Below, piece after piece: positions 30,594-43,100 of a DNA stretch of 64,000 nucleotides. The translations under genes were made by a program, and so were the position numbers. The notes under the pieces are model-generated. The model had not been told where the DNA came from. It did not search any database and saw only the letters and a list, made by a program, of their open reading frames with translations. Within the stretch, counting starts at the first letter, position 1, and every line of letters begins with the position of its first letter. Source of the stretch: Enoplolaimus lenunculus (taxonomy: Eukaryota; Nematoda; Enoplea; Enoplida; Thoracostomopsidae); contig JASANG010003360.1 in the NCBI GenBank assembly GCA_030248215.1, positions 1-64,000 of the forward strand, in the 5' to 3' direction.

Positions 30594-33388
30594 AAAGCAA
30601 GTACGCAGTGAGATGAAAAAATAAATCAATAAATAAAAATTTGAATAAAATTGGAATAAAAGTACCATTAATGGTAAAATTAACGTTGTAAATGTTATTT
30701 AGAACTATTTTAAAATTAGGTAAGCCAAGTATACTCCCGTGGTAAAAATACCGGCTCTTGAGCACATGAACCATCAGTTTTTGAAATTTTCAAATTTTGG
30801 CACAGCCTTATTAACCGTTTAAGCTTAGTCTTAAGGTTTTGCGTCAGGCTTAGCCTTCAGGATTAGACATAGGTTTGGCCTTAGGTTTAAGCTTTTATGG
30901 TTAAATTTGTGCGAGAGCTAAACTGCCTAATCCCATACCAATCATTCATTTAGCTTTTCATGCTTTTCGTTCCAACCTTCCAAGCAGGTCGCTTCAGTGC
31001 ACCACAAACCAGGCCTACCTGCGCTACGCCATCTGATCACCTCATTCCAACGAAACCTTACCATTGTATATAATTATATCCCTCTGATTTTATTTGTCAA
31101 CTTTTTAAATTAGTTTGTATTTACCTTTTCTCTAGGGGTACTAGGCACCTTTCAAATGATTGATCGATGTTGTTTAGCGATAAGTTGCAATTTTGTTGCA
31201 ATACTGCTGCAGTGTTGTTGTGATGTATTGTGATAGTTGCCAAACTTTTAATCTGAGCCTATGATCTGCATTGGCTGATTGAAGGAGGGATAATCCAAGG
31301 CGTAGGCCAATCAGCAGAGATGTAACCGCTATTTTTGGTGTTAAATTTAGTAACCAAAAATGACGTTTAACTGCTCGTTTTGGTTACAACTTTTTTTCGC
31401 TAATATATATCTCGTGGGCTCCGTCAACAATTTCCACATTCACCTCCGGGATCTAAATCCAACTCTCTATGGGGATATTTCGACTGTTTTGCCTCTATAT
31501 ATATTGAAATCATTGTTTCTGTTGTTGCTCCGGATATTACTCTTTTTGTTTTTATATCCGTTTCCGGTTGGTCACACTTCGATTAAAATGTATGCTATTA
31601 TATGATTGTTTTTTGGTTATTCTTTTTTCAACGTTCGCTAAACGGTATTATAGCCGACGGTGTTATGTAAAAAATAGAGCACTCGGAACAGTACGTTCAG
31701 AGTTAGAAGTGGGGTGCATGGCCGAGTGGGGCGGGGCGTAAAACCTGGAAGGCCACGGGAACAGGATACGAGCTCAGGTTCCTAGAACAATTTTTGGGTT
31801 AAGTTTTGGACCCACTTTCAGATTATATGCCATTCCGTGCCATTTAAGAATCAGGGGGTAGAACGGTGTTCTGTGGATGTAAAATAGCGTAAGCTTGGCT
31901 CTATTCTATACATTGGCCGCTATTCCGTGCATTGCATATTACAAAAATATTACCCTATTGTAGCATCTGTTGCCTTAAAACTCCTCAAAATAAATATACA
32001 CAGTCTTTCTAGCGCTCTGAGTCAGACCATATTTATCCATTTTAAGATTACTAACCATTTTTCTAATGTTTTTTTGATTTACTGTCAATACTGTGGTGAT
32101 CCCAAAAAGAGGCGGGTGGTAAAAGAGTCTGAGGTATTTATTTTGAGACTCAATCAATAGGAGTGTATTTTTCTACAGTCTATAAATGGAAAGTGTAAAA
32201 TTGCTAGCCCATAAACGTTAATAACATCAATTATATTGTACAACTGCTTCCTAAACCAAATCAAATTGAGCACAGAGTTCGACTCATTACTCAAAGTATA
32301 ACATTACCTATATTCATAGCAACATACTCGAATCTTCAAATTAAGTATATTCCTATAAAGTAATGAACATAAGCAAAATGGCTTTCATATAAGTTAAACG
32401 GGTTCGGTTCAAATAACTGTAGCTGGACTGCAAAACAAATAACAACACTCCGGAACGAAATAGCGAGTGTTGTATCCTCTGAAGAGGCAAATTAAATATC
32501 AGTCACTCCTCTTTATTCGGGTCAGTATAGTAACATTTGGTCACTATAAGCATTTTACCTATGAATGCATGCTAAAACTGCAACCGGCATATTTGTAAGA
32601 GCCGGGTTTTCGTTACCGGACCCTACCGATCCAAAATCCTGGGTACGTCGCTCCAATCAACGCGGCTCCAGTTCCTATCCACGTTCAACTCAGATTTTCA
32701 CCGCTAGAAAAGTTTAGTTTCATGTTTTGTCTATGGTTACGTAATTAAATAGATTATCTACCGAGCAGCATACAACATTGCCACAGAGTTTTGATACGCT
32801 TTGTCTGTGAATGGTATAAGTCTGTCGGCTCCCCAATCAGCCTTTATATACATACCCTATGCCAGGGTAATATATACGAACAGCTTAGGGGGTATATTTC
32901 GTATAAAATTTCTAGACGAATAACAGTATAGAAGATATTTTAGCATCAAAATAACTTGCTGGATTCCAACGGTCAAAAAATATATTCTCGCTCGCTGAAC
33001 TCGCTCACGCAGAACTCGACGGGTACATTGTGTCAAACTGAAATCGCTGACTACGCCCCTGATACACCAGACTTGTGTGTATCCGGTTTTAGCCGAACCA
33101 AAGCGGCATTAGTCTTTTGAACCGCCTATCACTAACAGTATAAAATAGTTAACAATGTCTAGAATATGTGCCGGTAGTAGTAGCAGTGATCATGATTGGT
33201 GTACCAGATTACATGGTACAGCGTTCACCCGGGTTTTGATTTCAGCACGTCGTCTGACATTTGACATTTAATAGGACGGAGGGGTGACGTTTAAAAGATA
33301 ATTACTCAAGTACTCAATTGCATGCTGACTTGTTCTCAAAATCTGTGAATTGCAGTTTTTGTGAAATTTGTGTTTATTAATTGAGACG

Positions 33389-33450
<62 letters not shown>

Positions 33451-34906
33451 CTATATATATGTATATATATCTATATATATGTATATATCTATATATATAT
33501 ATGTATATATATTTAATAAACTCTGCGGATATACGTAAAACATAAAGATTTTAGAATCAACAAGTTCTCTTCTAATAAAATAACAAATCTAAAATACCAT
33601 TTATACGAAATTATATATCGCATCAGGTCAAAGTTACACTCAATCATTTGCACTTTGTTTGCTGATGTGCGCTCGAGCTTATGAAAGCGTAAAATAATTA
33701 TCCCCTTTGAAATTATGCGCAAGATTCGTTGCAAAGTTCAGTTTTACAGTCGAAAACAATTTATTTTTACACTTATTTTTATGGCAAAATGATAATTCCA
33801 TCATTTTGTTGAGTTTTTGCATATTTTTAATCAATATATTGGTTAGCGCTGTAGTTTTGAGGTATGCTATTTTGTCTGATCGTTTGGAGCATAAGCACAT
33901 ATAGTTTGATGAGGAATGTTTTAGCTGAAATTGTTCTCAAAGCTGAATCCGGTTGCAGGCTACCCATATTTTCGTAATATCCGGTAGAATATTACAGGCA
34001 TTAAGCCGTTGAAGTGAATCATTTAATAGATGTTTTTCTTATGTTTACTGTTGAGACCCAATTAAGGGGGAGACTGATATGTAATTTGCCTTTCAAAAGA
34101 ATACCCCTGTTATTTGGTTACGGATTACTTATTTTTAATACACCTCATTTTATTGGAACCCTACACTCTTTTCTATATTATTTCTTTTAGGCAGAACTTA
34201 ATCTTTCAAGAGTATTTTTGTTGATTGCCATGTCCGTTAACCTTTTTTCTGGATTTAATAACATTTATGCGGGTTGTCTGAGTGTCTGTTACATATTCGA
34301 GCAGTCTAGGCCGTTTTTCTACTTTCGTCTATTGACAGATTCTACTTATAATTATGGACTCTATCCGCGAACGGACTCTGTTAGAGATATAGACTCTTAC
34401 CATTGATTGAGACTCAAAATAGGAACCCCTCTTATATCCTCTATGTTTATTTAGCTCACCACAGTAGGTTCATAGTCTACTTGTGGCTACATGCAGCGCC
34501 GGATCCAAAAACTGTTTAGCATAGGACTGCGCTATATATTACTGCAAAAACCTTGCGCGAGCGAAGTGATCGAGGAGCCAAACGCAATTTTAGTGCTAAT
34601 CCTTTACAAAAATGCTAATTTAAACCCGTGTTAGAAAGCTATGGCGTTGCTGGCCCCCTTGAATAAGCCAATGATAGCATGATTACGACAGTCGTGCCAT
34701 TATATGCTAGCTTAGTCATTCATAGCAGTTCTTTTTCGTCTTGTGATTGTTTTTTACACTGCAGAGATCAAAGCGAAATTAATTTTCAATTTTCTATCGC
34801 AGTTTCTGTTCGTGCAAATTTAACATCTCGGAATGGATGATTACGCTAACGTTTTAAATCTTCATTGACATCAGGAGTAATTATTATATACTCGTGTGTT
34901 TTGCTC
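30594..34906. other. Gene-free DNA with microsatellite and repeat fragments
   Basis: At 30810-30930 there is a degraded TTAGGC patch. At about 31713-31790 there is a tRNA-like remnant with GGCCGAGTGG. At 33391-33513 there is a long AT microsatellite. A degraded dispersed repeat around 34380-34470 (GACTCAAAATAGGAACCCC, then TAGCTCACCACAG) recurs near 50535-50605. The frame at 31360-31605 is hydrophobic but has no family match. Confidence 0.5.
33391..33513. repeat. AT microsatellite
   Basis: About 120 bp of nearly pure (AT)n, with interruptions ATATACAT, TATCTATAT and ATGTATAT toward the right. It would be polymorphic in length. Confidence 0.9.
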
Positions 34907-35076
34907 GGGCCCGTAACCAATGGACGGCCAGGGGGGTTCAGGGCTTCCTGCAAAAAGTTGGCCTCCTCCTAGAAAATTTTCAGATTTGCTTGTAAGAAAG
35001 CGAAAACCCTTGTACACTCTATCTGAAATCATTTCAGCACCCGCTCCCTCTAGTAAGGTGAGCTGGCTACGGGTCT
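34907..35076 (-). repeat. MITE with GGGCCCGTAGCCA ends
   Basis: The ends GGGCCCGTAACCA and TGGCTACGGGTC are inverted repeats. The interior has CCTCCTAGAAAATTTTCAG and CTAGTAAGGTGAGC, matching 54529-54701 on the opposite strand and the degraded copy at about 29342-29535. It is about 170 bp and non-coding. Confidence 0.75.
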
Positions 35077-35269
35077 GGATTTGCTCGATTGAGTTAGCAA
35101 TGTTATCTCCACTAATAATTCTAACTCACCTTCAGGCGACCCAAGAATGGCTATCCAAAGTAAGGGTTCAATCCAGCAATACTTCTGACAGTATCTTTTC
35201 GAACCATAATAGGTTGCGCCTATTTTAATACTGCTCCCTGTTCATAAGAGCCCGTTAATTTAAAGACAG

Positions 35270-35400
35270 AGACCGGCGGACGAAGAAACTGGAAAGTTTA
35301 GGCTTAGGCTTACGATTACGCTTTTATTTATGTTTCACGTTGGATTCTTAGGTTCGGTCTTAGAATTAGTGGGAAGGTCTGTTATACAACATAAACAAAA
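35270..35400 (-). repeat. Degraded TTAGGC patch
   Basis: It contains GTTTAGGCTTAGGCTTACG and TTCTTAGGTTCGGTCTTAG near sequence resembling the other hexamer-bearing repeats. The ends cannot be defined. Confidence 0.4.
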
Positions 35401-35402
35401 GG

Positions 35403-35655
35403 CCCACACTCAAAATAATATTTCTGATATTCAAGAAAAAATTTCTTACATTTGAGAAATATGATTTGCAAGGTGCACTTGAAAAGTATTTCTGTTATAA
35501 TAGAAATGTTTTCAAAAAACGTTTTGAAATAAAGTCTGAAAATAAACGTTTTCCAGTTATTTTAGAAAAATTGTCTTAAATATCAGCAAAACTTTTCAGA
35601 TTTGCCACAGAAAACACTTTTCTGAATAAATTCAGAAATACTTTTTTGTGTGCAG
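35403..35655. repeat. MITE with CACACTCAAAA ends
   Basis: The left end CACACTCAAAATAATATTTC and the right end GAAATACTTTTTTGTGTG are imperfect inverted repeats extending inward by TGA/TCA. The interior is AT-rich with repeated AGAAA and TTTTCAGA words. It is about 253 bp and non-coding. Confidence 0.6.
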
Positions 35656-35918
35656 TCATAATGGGGCACAATCACATTCATCTCTTCAAATCAAATTAAT
35701 GATGCGTTAAATTAGTCAAGACGTGTCATAGAGTCAGTTCTAGAGCCGTTTTGAGTTTGAGCTGCTACTATAAGTTGCTGCGGGTTTCGTTAGAAAAACA
35801 ACCGTTTGGGATTACATCGAGTAGGCGTTTCTGGGTTGTGAGTAAAAGTTTTTATTTTTGAGTTTCAAAATTATTATTGAGAGTTTGACGCATATATAGG
35901 TATATGTATGTATGTATA

Positions 35919-35949
<31 letters not shown>

Positions 35950-35961
35950 TAAATATTTATT

Positions 35962-36377
35962 CAGGGTTCCAACATGAACTAAATTTTGCCAGAGCAGGAA
36001 TTGAATTTCTTTGCATGAACCGGAACAGGAACCGGAACGGGAATTTGAAATAGCATCACCGAATTACTGCTCGAAATTTGAGAAAAGTTGTCAAAAATGG
36101 CTTAAGGGAATTTTCACCCATTTCATTATCAAATTTTTCGAAAACATGCCATAAACATATTAATTACAAAATTGAACTATATAATTGCAAAAACATTCAT
36201 TTTGAAATAACAATTTTTCAAAGACAAAATTTCCAGCATTTAAATGATTGTTAATAATTTGACACAAATCTGTAAAAATTCCGGTTTGTGCGTCTTTGAA
36301 TTCAGGAACACAAACAGGAACAGGAATTGAATTTTTGCAGGAATTTCGTCCGGAACAGGAACTCCGGTGGATCCCCG
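35962..36377 (-). repeat. GGGTTC-ended MITE with GGAACAGGAA arrays, copy 1
   Basis: It starts TCAGGGTTCCAACATGAAC, continues with AAATTTTGCCAGAGCAGG and GGAACAGGAACCGGAACGGG, and ends in GGAATTTCGTCCGGAACAGG and AACTCCGG. The order is that of 55316-55701 on the opposite strand. The terminal TCAGGGTTC is clear on one side only here. An ATGTAT microsatellite flanks it on each side. Confidence 0.7.
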
Positions 36378-36389
36378 AAATATATGTAC

Positions 36390-36475
36390 ATATAATATGT
36401 ATTTACATATATATGTATTTACATATATATATTTACATATATGTATATCTATGTATATGTTGTATATATGAAACG
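36390..36475. repeat. ACATATAT/ATGTATTT microsatellite
   Basis: An AT-rich run of repeated ACATATATATG-like words beside the preceding MITE. It also produces a spurious 88-codon open frame rich in Ile and Tyr. Confidence 0.75.
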
Positions 36476-36680
36476 AAATATGAGATATTCATATATGTGG
36501 GAGTCTGCAATTTGCAATTCCTAAAATACTACTCAGAGCCAAGTCCAGTAGTCCAGTTTTAATTTAACTGTACGTCATATAGGAAAACACAACTGGTAGT
36601 TTGATTTTGTCACATTTTGGTTTATTTTTTAGAAATAAAATATGTAACAAATATGTAAATATAAATACATTGTTTTTAAG

Positions 36681-37182
36681 CATTAATTTAAAAAAAATGA
36701 TTGAAATTTACGTTCCGTTAATATACGAAGCGTTCACGCTGCCGCTATTTGTTCAATGGGACACAGACGCTAACTTGCCTGCACCGACGTTATTCGCCGA
36801 GTTATACCATGTGATTTCAAGTGATAATCTCAATTTATCTCCGCCGATTTCAACTGGTCCTACAAGATTACCTGTCTATTTTAACAATTTTAAAAATTCA
36901 AATTATACTCTTAAGCAGACTGGATACCGTACTCCAACATTATATTCTACGGTGGAATTGTTGAAAAATAGCAGCCACCCCTCTGTAGTGCCAGCACCCT
37001 TGACTCCCCGTGTTTCCTCGTTTATACGATTACCAGAAGGCCGGAAAGGCGTACTACGTTGTTCACATTTGACCCCGCATCCGTTTGTAGAATTCTCGTG
37101 TGATTGCATTAACGCACCTGGGATCTGGTATATTGTTTTGCGACATCCGGAACAGCCAACGCGAATTTTAGGCCGATCGGAG
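36681..37182 (+). CDS. THSD1-like gene, first recognised exon (Ig-like region 1)
   Basis: It encodes about 167 residues from near MIEIYVPLIYEAF to ILGRSE, including cysteines in LRCSH and FSCDC and the strand PGIWYIVL. The pattern of a buried Cys, then PG-x-(W/Y), then alternating hydrophobics matches the later PGFYKLHL segment. The donor is GAG|GTACTG, phase 0. The left boundary is uncertain: acceptors end at 36680 (TTTTTAAG) or 36632 (TTTTTTAG), and the ATG at 36697 would be the first Met. There is no signal peptide here, so an upstream exon is expected. Confidence 0.7.
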
Positions 37183-40100
37183 GTACTGAGTCGTATTGAC
37201 GACAATGTGTAGCACCTATAACCAGTTAGTAATAAGTTTTCGAACAAAAGAAACTGCAGAATTTCTGTATTACCTCATAATGCATGTAGAATTTAGTTAA
37301 AATAATTGCATAGACTGCGTTGAAACTAATATTTCTATTTACTGGTCTGAGGTTACCTGATCGTCAACTGTTGATAGATGCTACACACAAAATAGAATAC
37401 AAGCCACACTTTAGGCGTGCAAAGGCGGATGTGTCGTTTTAAGTTTCATGGATTTATTGGTATCATGCATAAAATAATGTTTGCACTAATCTACAATAAA
37501 CACAGGGCACATACAAGACAGGGTCGAGGGACTATAACACGTCCCGAAATTTCTAGTGATACAACGCAAAAAAAGCACATTCACCAAGATTTAGGATAAT
37601 TTTACGGATCCTAAAGGTCGAAAAGTTTGTCTTTTAGGCGATGGTACCCTACTAACGTGAAGTCCGGGACACGCGCCTGATAAACAATGGTCAAGATTAC
37701 AGCAGATACGCAAGCCGTTTTGAATAAATCCGTAAATGGATATTAAAAACAGAATCCGTTTCTGAAATATGCCTAGGACTTATGAACTTCGTGGATCGAT
37801 TCAGTTTATAATGCTGGTGTTTGTTGATTTTTAGATATTAAAACTGTGATCATATCGTTTTAGCCAATTCAAGTGATATGGCCCGATATTTCGCTCGACA
37901 TTCCGACATCTGCTATCGCACTTGCAGATCCGGTTCCGGTAACAGTCGTGTTTGGCTCAAATATTTGCCGACCAACGAATCTCGGCGCAAACAGTAGCAC
38001 AACAACTTCTGTTCAGCTGGTGTTGTTGCGTTCAATGGAAACTACTGGATTTGAAACTATCGCGAAGCCAGTGTGGTCAGGTAGGTTTGTAGCAGCCATC
38101 GAGTACAGATTGAAGGTGAACCATACGTAGTTTGAATATCATTCTACTTATGTATACTCTCTGAAGCTTTTTTTTCGAGTTTGACCCGAATTGCACCAAA
38201 AGTGTTTACTTTTGTTAAATCGCACTCGGTTCCGGTTTGTCGTAGTCGTACGCGTTTCCGGTTCCCTCTGATGAGTAGAAAGGTGGCAGCGATATATTGC
38301 AAAGTATATTTTTTTATTTTATATCATTTTTGATTTGTTTTTGCACTTATTTATATTATTAAAGCTGCAACGCCCCACATACGTATTTTTAAGCAATATT
38401 ACAATATTAACAGTACTGCAAACATTCACACAAGTAATGTCTGTTCTATAAAAAGAATGTGCATGAATATTGTTATTTTCTTGGATGTATTTGACAATTG
38501 ATAGTGTGTAGAACTGATTATAGTGAACGCAAGCTTTAATCACGACATGTGTCCTTCTGGCAAAACGGTATGTACGCGTTATCAGCAAGTATGCCTTTAA
38601 AACGTTGACCAATACGTAACTTTACGTTTTATAGTTTGTGACTAAAGTTTTGAATTGAATTATTTTTAAACAATTAATACAACGCGTATTACTGCCAACC
38701 ATATAGAAGGAGACTCCAGAACACTTTTAGGGAGTTTACCTAGTTCTAATTAGTTAAGAATTCAATTTCAAAATTCAATCTATTATATTTACAGGTGAAC
38801 TGTCTTCGCTTAGAAACATTACTCTTGACTGTGAATATCTTCAATTGCCTGGATTTTATAAGTTACACTTGATTCGCCGCGGAACCGATGTTCCCATTTC
38901 TGCGAGCCCTGTTGTTCAAGTGAGTAATTACATTAATGTGTAGTATTTAACCCCTTCTTACATAGAGTTGATCATGGGCAACTGGGCGCAGTGTATATAC
39001 GCTAAATAATATATAGCACAGTTTTAACAATTGCAACACGTATATAGTACTAACTCACCATAAGACGTGAAAGCGCCCTCGGGCTCGAGCGTCAACCTCC
39101 TATAGCTGATTGGTGATGGTAAACGCCTCCCACTCCAGTCACTGGAGTTAGAATCCTAGCATAAAAGTAAGTCTCAGGGAAAATAGAAAATAGTCATGTG
39201 ATAAAGGGTTAATGCTTTGGCTTACGTGTATCTTGTAAGATTGTCAGGTCAATAGACAGTCGCGCAGCCAGTCCTTTTGGCGCATTTAAATTATTCGGAC
39301 CTGCCCATTGCAAGATAGTGCAGCTGGGGTCGCTAGAGAAATAAACGCCACATGTGAGGCAGTATCATAACAGAAAAGCCATCGTTTTGCTTTATATCAA
39401 AGGGACATCATTAGTCTACAATTTTACTTACACAAGGTTAATAATACGCTTGAACTATAAGTTTGTATAATACGTACCGGTTTACGTTTTAGGTCAAATT
39501 TTATGACGCGTACAATTTGACTACAATGCAAGATACCATATTTCCGTGCCACGGCCACGGCTTTGGCGTAACATTTCACGGTCCCGCTGGCGTGACGGAT
39601 TTGGACTGTCGAGCGTTTGATGGCCGTATTCGCCTGTACGCCGTCATGGATAATCGAGACAACCTGATGCATCGACCGACAACCCTTGATTATTTAGCTG
39701 AGCATCGGATTTCACTCGATCAACCACGAGCTGTTTTTGAATGTAACCTGTTCGATCAAATTTATCCGGCGTATTGTTTCAGTTTTGTTACCATTGCAAC
39801 GCGACGCGGCGGGGTCACCGATCATATTCAACGATGTATTCGAACAAAGAAACGAAGTAAGTTTTTAATTTTTAAGTTTTTTAATTTTTAATTTTTTTTA
39901 ATTTTTAATTTTTTTTAATTTTTAATTTTTTTTAATTTTTAATTTTTTTTTTAATTTTTAATTTTTTTAATTTTCTAATTGTTCTGATATGTACTTATTT
40001 TTGAGCAATGCAAAGACGTCCCCACGGGGGTATTTGAGGGCCGTGCCTCCGCTCCAAGTTCGCTTGATCGTCCCTCAAATAGACTCGGTCTAAAAGTAAC

Positions 40101-43100
40101 CAATGTTGAATTGCAATTGTAGGGACCGGCCAAAATTATTCGGTGCCCCCAAATATAATTTTCTACGGACGCCACTGGAGCATTGGCTTAGCCAAGGCCG
40201 AGAAGCAAGTTAGCCATCATCGGCTCGAATTGCGTTGAAAATCTAAGCAAAATTCTAAGCGTAATCCTTAAAGCATAATGATGGGCGATGAATGGTCGAG
40301 TCGGTGAAATTTCGGATTTACAAGCTGTCGGATGACGAGTTATCGGGCGACGAATTGTCGTGGTACCCAATGGTGCCTTTATATACTATATTGTATATAT
40401 TATACTATTAATACGTACACTTTCTTTTATCGTTTATTTTTATGAGTTACGGACTTTGATTGGTTGTTGTGAGTTTTTGTTTTTGGTTTAGCATCGTATT
40501 CAAAATACAACACGGGATCCGGATTGGTTGAATCTCTTAAACGGTCTGGCATTTTCACGCTTGCTTCGAATTTGTGTACCAGTTGCTGGCTTGAATTAAA
40601 AATATTTGGCAATTTTTGTCTGACCAGCGCTATTTTATTTACAACATTTCTTAGAGATGCATTTTTGAGTTGTGTTAAAATTGCCGATCCAAGCAATAAT
40701 AATATTTGAAGGGTGCTAGTTTTGTGCGTACTACATTTGACAGAAACAAACGTGACGTTTTGCTGAATAAATACGCTTCGTTGAGCGCTAAAATTAGATT
40801 TTGCACGCAATAGTTTTCGGTCTGTCACAAAGTTGCGAACGCTTGTTTGTTGTTGTTGTTATTATTTTTAAACCCGGCAAATATGTGACGGGCAGTGGGT
40901 TAATTGCTATGTAGAACGCCAGTTTCAAATATTACTCAACGGAGCTTCCGAAACATAGCATAAAGACTGCTAACGGATGTTTTCAAAGAAACGAAAACAT
41001 TTTCAATGTACCAGCTCTTGTATACATTTCTCACATTTAGCGTCAGCCATGCCTGTGCGGTAAAGTATCAAGAGTTCGCAAAATTAGGCTTGTTTAAATA
41101 TGTACCATTATTGTACTGTGAATTGAAATGTTTGGTAAATTTTGGCCAAAATTACGGGTCATACATGCTGATACTGCTTGATCCTCGTTCAGTCAGCAGA
41201 AAAGCTTATTTTAATGCCGGTTACAGTTCTAAAGGTAATGATTTAGAAAACAATAAAATATAAAAATTAACTTTAAAGGTAATGATTTAGAAAACAATAA
41301 AATATAAAAATTAACTTTAAAGGTAATGATTTAGAAAACAATAAAATATAAAAATTAACTTTAAAGGTAATGATTTAGAAAACAATAAAATATAAAAATT
41401 AACTTTAAAGGTAATGATTTAGAAAACAATAAAATATAAAAATTAACTTTAAAGGTAATGATTTAGAAAACAATAAAATATAAAAATTAACTTGAAGTAA
41501 ATAGTTTAAATGACCAATGTATTGGACAGGGCCGGAACAGTAGTGTAAGCATATTTTTAAGCCTAAGCCTAAGCCGACACCTAAGCCTAAGCGTAAGGAA
41601 GAGCCTAGTCCTCAGCGTGAGCCTGAAGCCTAAGCTTAAGCAAAAAAGTTTAGTCTAAAGCTTGAACTAATTCTATTACAGCCCCGCCGGAAAATGATCC
41701 GGCCGTGTTCTATACATGGGCGGTTTAATGTTGCTGTTTTGACTAGATTTTCCTTAGAAAACGTGAGAGTATAGCTAATCAATATGCTAATTTTTCAATT
41801 TTTACACAGAATTATATATACTTTAACTAATATTCAAAAGGGATCATTGCAAAGTGTTAGGCGTGGGGCACACAGCAATAATGTTAACATTTACGGCGTA
41901 GCTATAAAAGGGGGTCACGCCCTATAATATTTAGCAGAGGGGTTTCTTGTGTTACCAACTGTGCTCCTAAATACTTTTATACAGATTCGCAAAGGTGGAG
42001 TTTGACATCGAAAAGCTTTGCCTGGCTATGTATCATATGTAATGCTTGGAACCGGTCTAAGCTAAAATACGCTAGTATAATCCAAGGCATTTGGTGTAGA
42101 TTCTTGGGCTTTTATCACAGTTATCTGTTCTTCAATTTTTTTCTGCTAGAAATAATTCCTAAACTTAGAATAAACATAGTATCCCTATTTCGGCCCATGT
42201 AAAGATCAGGGGCAGAACGTTTTTGTGTGGGACTAGAAAAGAGTAAGCTTCAGCTTTAGACTATTTTTTAGCTTGGCTTTGGCTTAGACTGAGGCTTAGG
42301 CTTAGGAATAAACTCATTCTTCCGCTTAGGCTTAGGCTTAGACTTAGCAATATGTTTTTATAATACTGTTCAGACCCCGTTCTTTACTTTGTCCCCAATT
42401 TCGATTGATTTCATTTTGGTATGCAACTGAACAATAACATGCGTACACCAGAAGACTTTTGAGGAGGTAGTCTCACGGACACTGAAGCTTTTTGGATTCA
42501 GTATCCTGTATACTGAAGCTTTTTGGCGTCAGTGAAGCTTTTTCGGTTTCAGTATCCTGGACATTGAAGCCAAAAAGCTTCAGCATCCAAGATACTGAAG
42601 CCAAAAAAGCTTCAGTGTCCGGGATACTGAAGTTTTTTGGCTTCAGTGTCCGGTATACAGAAGCTTTTTTGGCTTCAGTGTACATGACACTACCCCTCAA
42701 AAGTCACCTGGTGTACGCATGTTATATTGTGGAAGTTGCATAATAATTTCTTGCCACATTTAAACATTTCCTCCACACACTTAAACAGAGCTTAAACCTA
42801 AAGCCTACGCCAAAGTCGTAGTTAAGCGAAAGCGTGAAGAATTCGAAAAGTGTGAGAACAAACGTACAAGAGCCAGTTTATTTTTGGCTGGGAACGGTCA
42901 CACGCCGTTAATCATGGTATCTGTCGCGTTTACAGTTGCCGTCGAAACCTTTGCGGATTGAAAAGTGAATTATCTAAAATTTCCTGTCAAATTTAACTTC
43001 ATCATGATTATTGCTTATCTCATTTAATATAAAACAATCGCCGATTCAAGGGGACACCCAGACCATTCCCCCAACTAGGATTAAAACCAAAAATTTTGCG

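Noticed and set aside
30200-30668. Open frames of 95-115 codons on both strands with repeated Arg-His-Pro-Tyr or Asp-Gly-Arg
   Set aside because: They translate the 30-bp minisatellite inside the CGTCCG MITE; a period divisible by three keeps all phases open.
31360-31605. 81-codon frame with a signal-peptide-like start, as the missing first exon
   Set aside because: It continues as a long hydrophobic stretch, lacks a convincing donor after the signal-like part, and has no support from homology.
41006-41263. 85-codon open frame before the 44-bp array as an exon of the THSD1-like gene
   Set aside because: Its sequence resembles no THSD1 region, exon 4 joins exon 5 in phase without it, and no good acceptor precedes it.
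41231-41493. Possible CRISPR-like direct repeat array
   Set aside because: The 44-bp units are contiguous without spacers, and the genome is animal; it is an ordinary tandem repeat.
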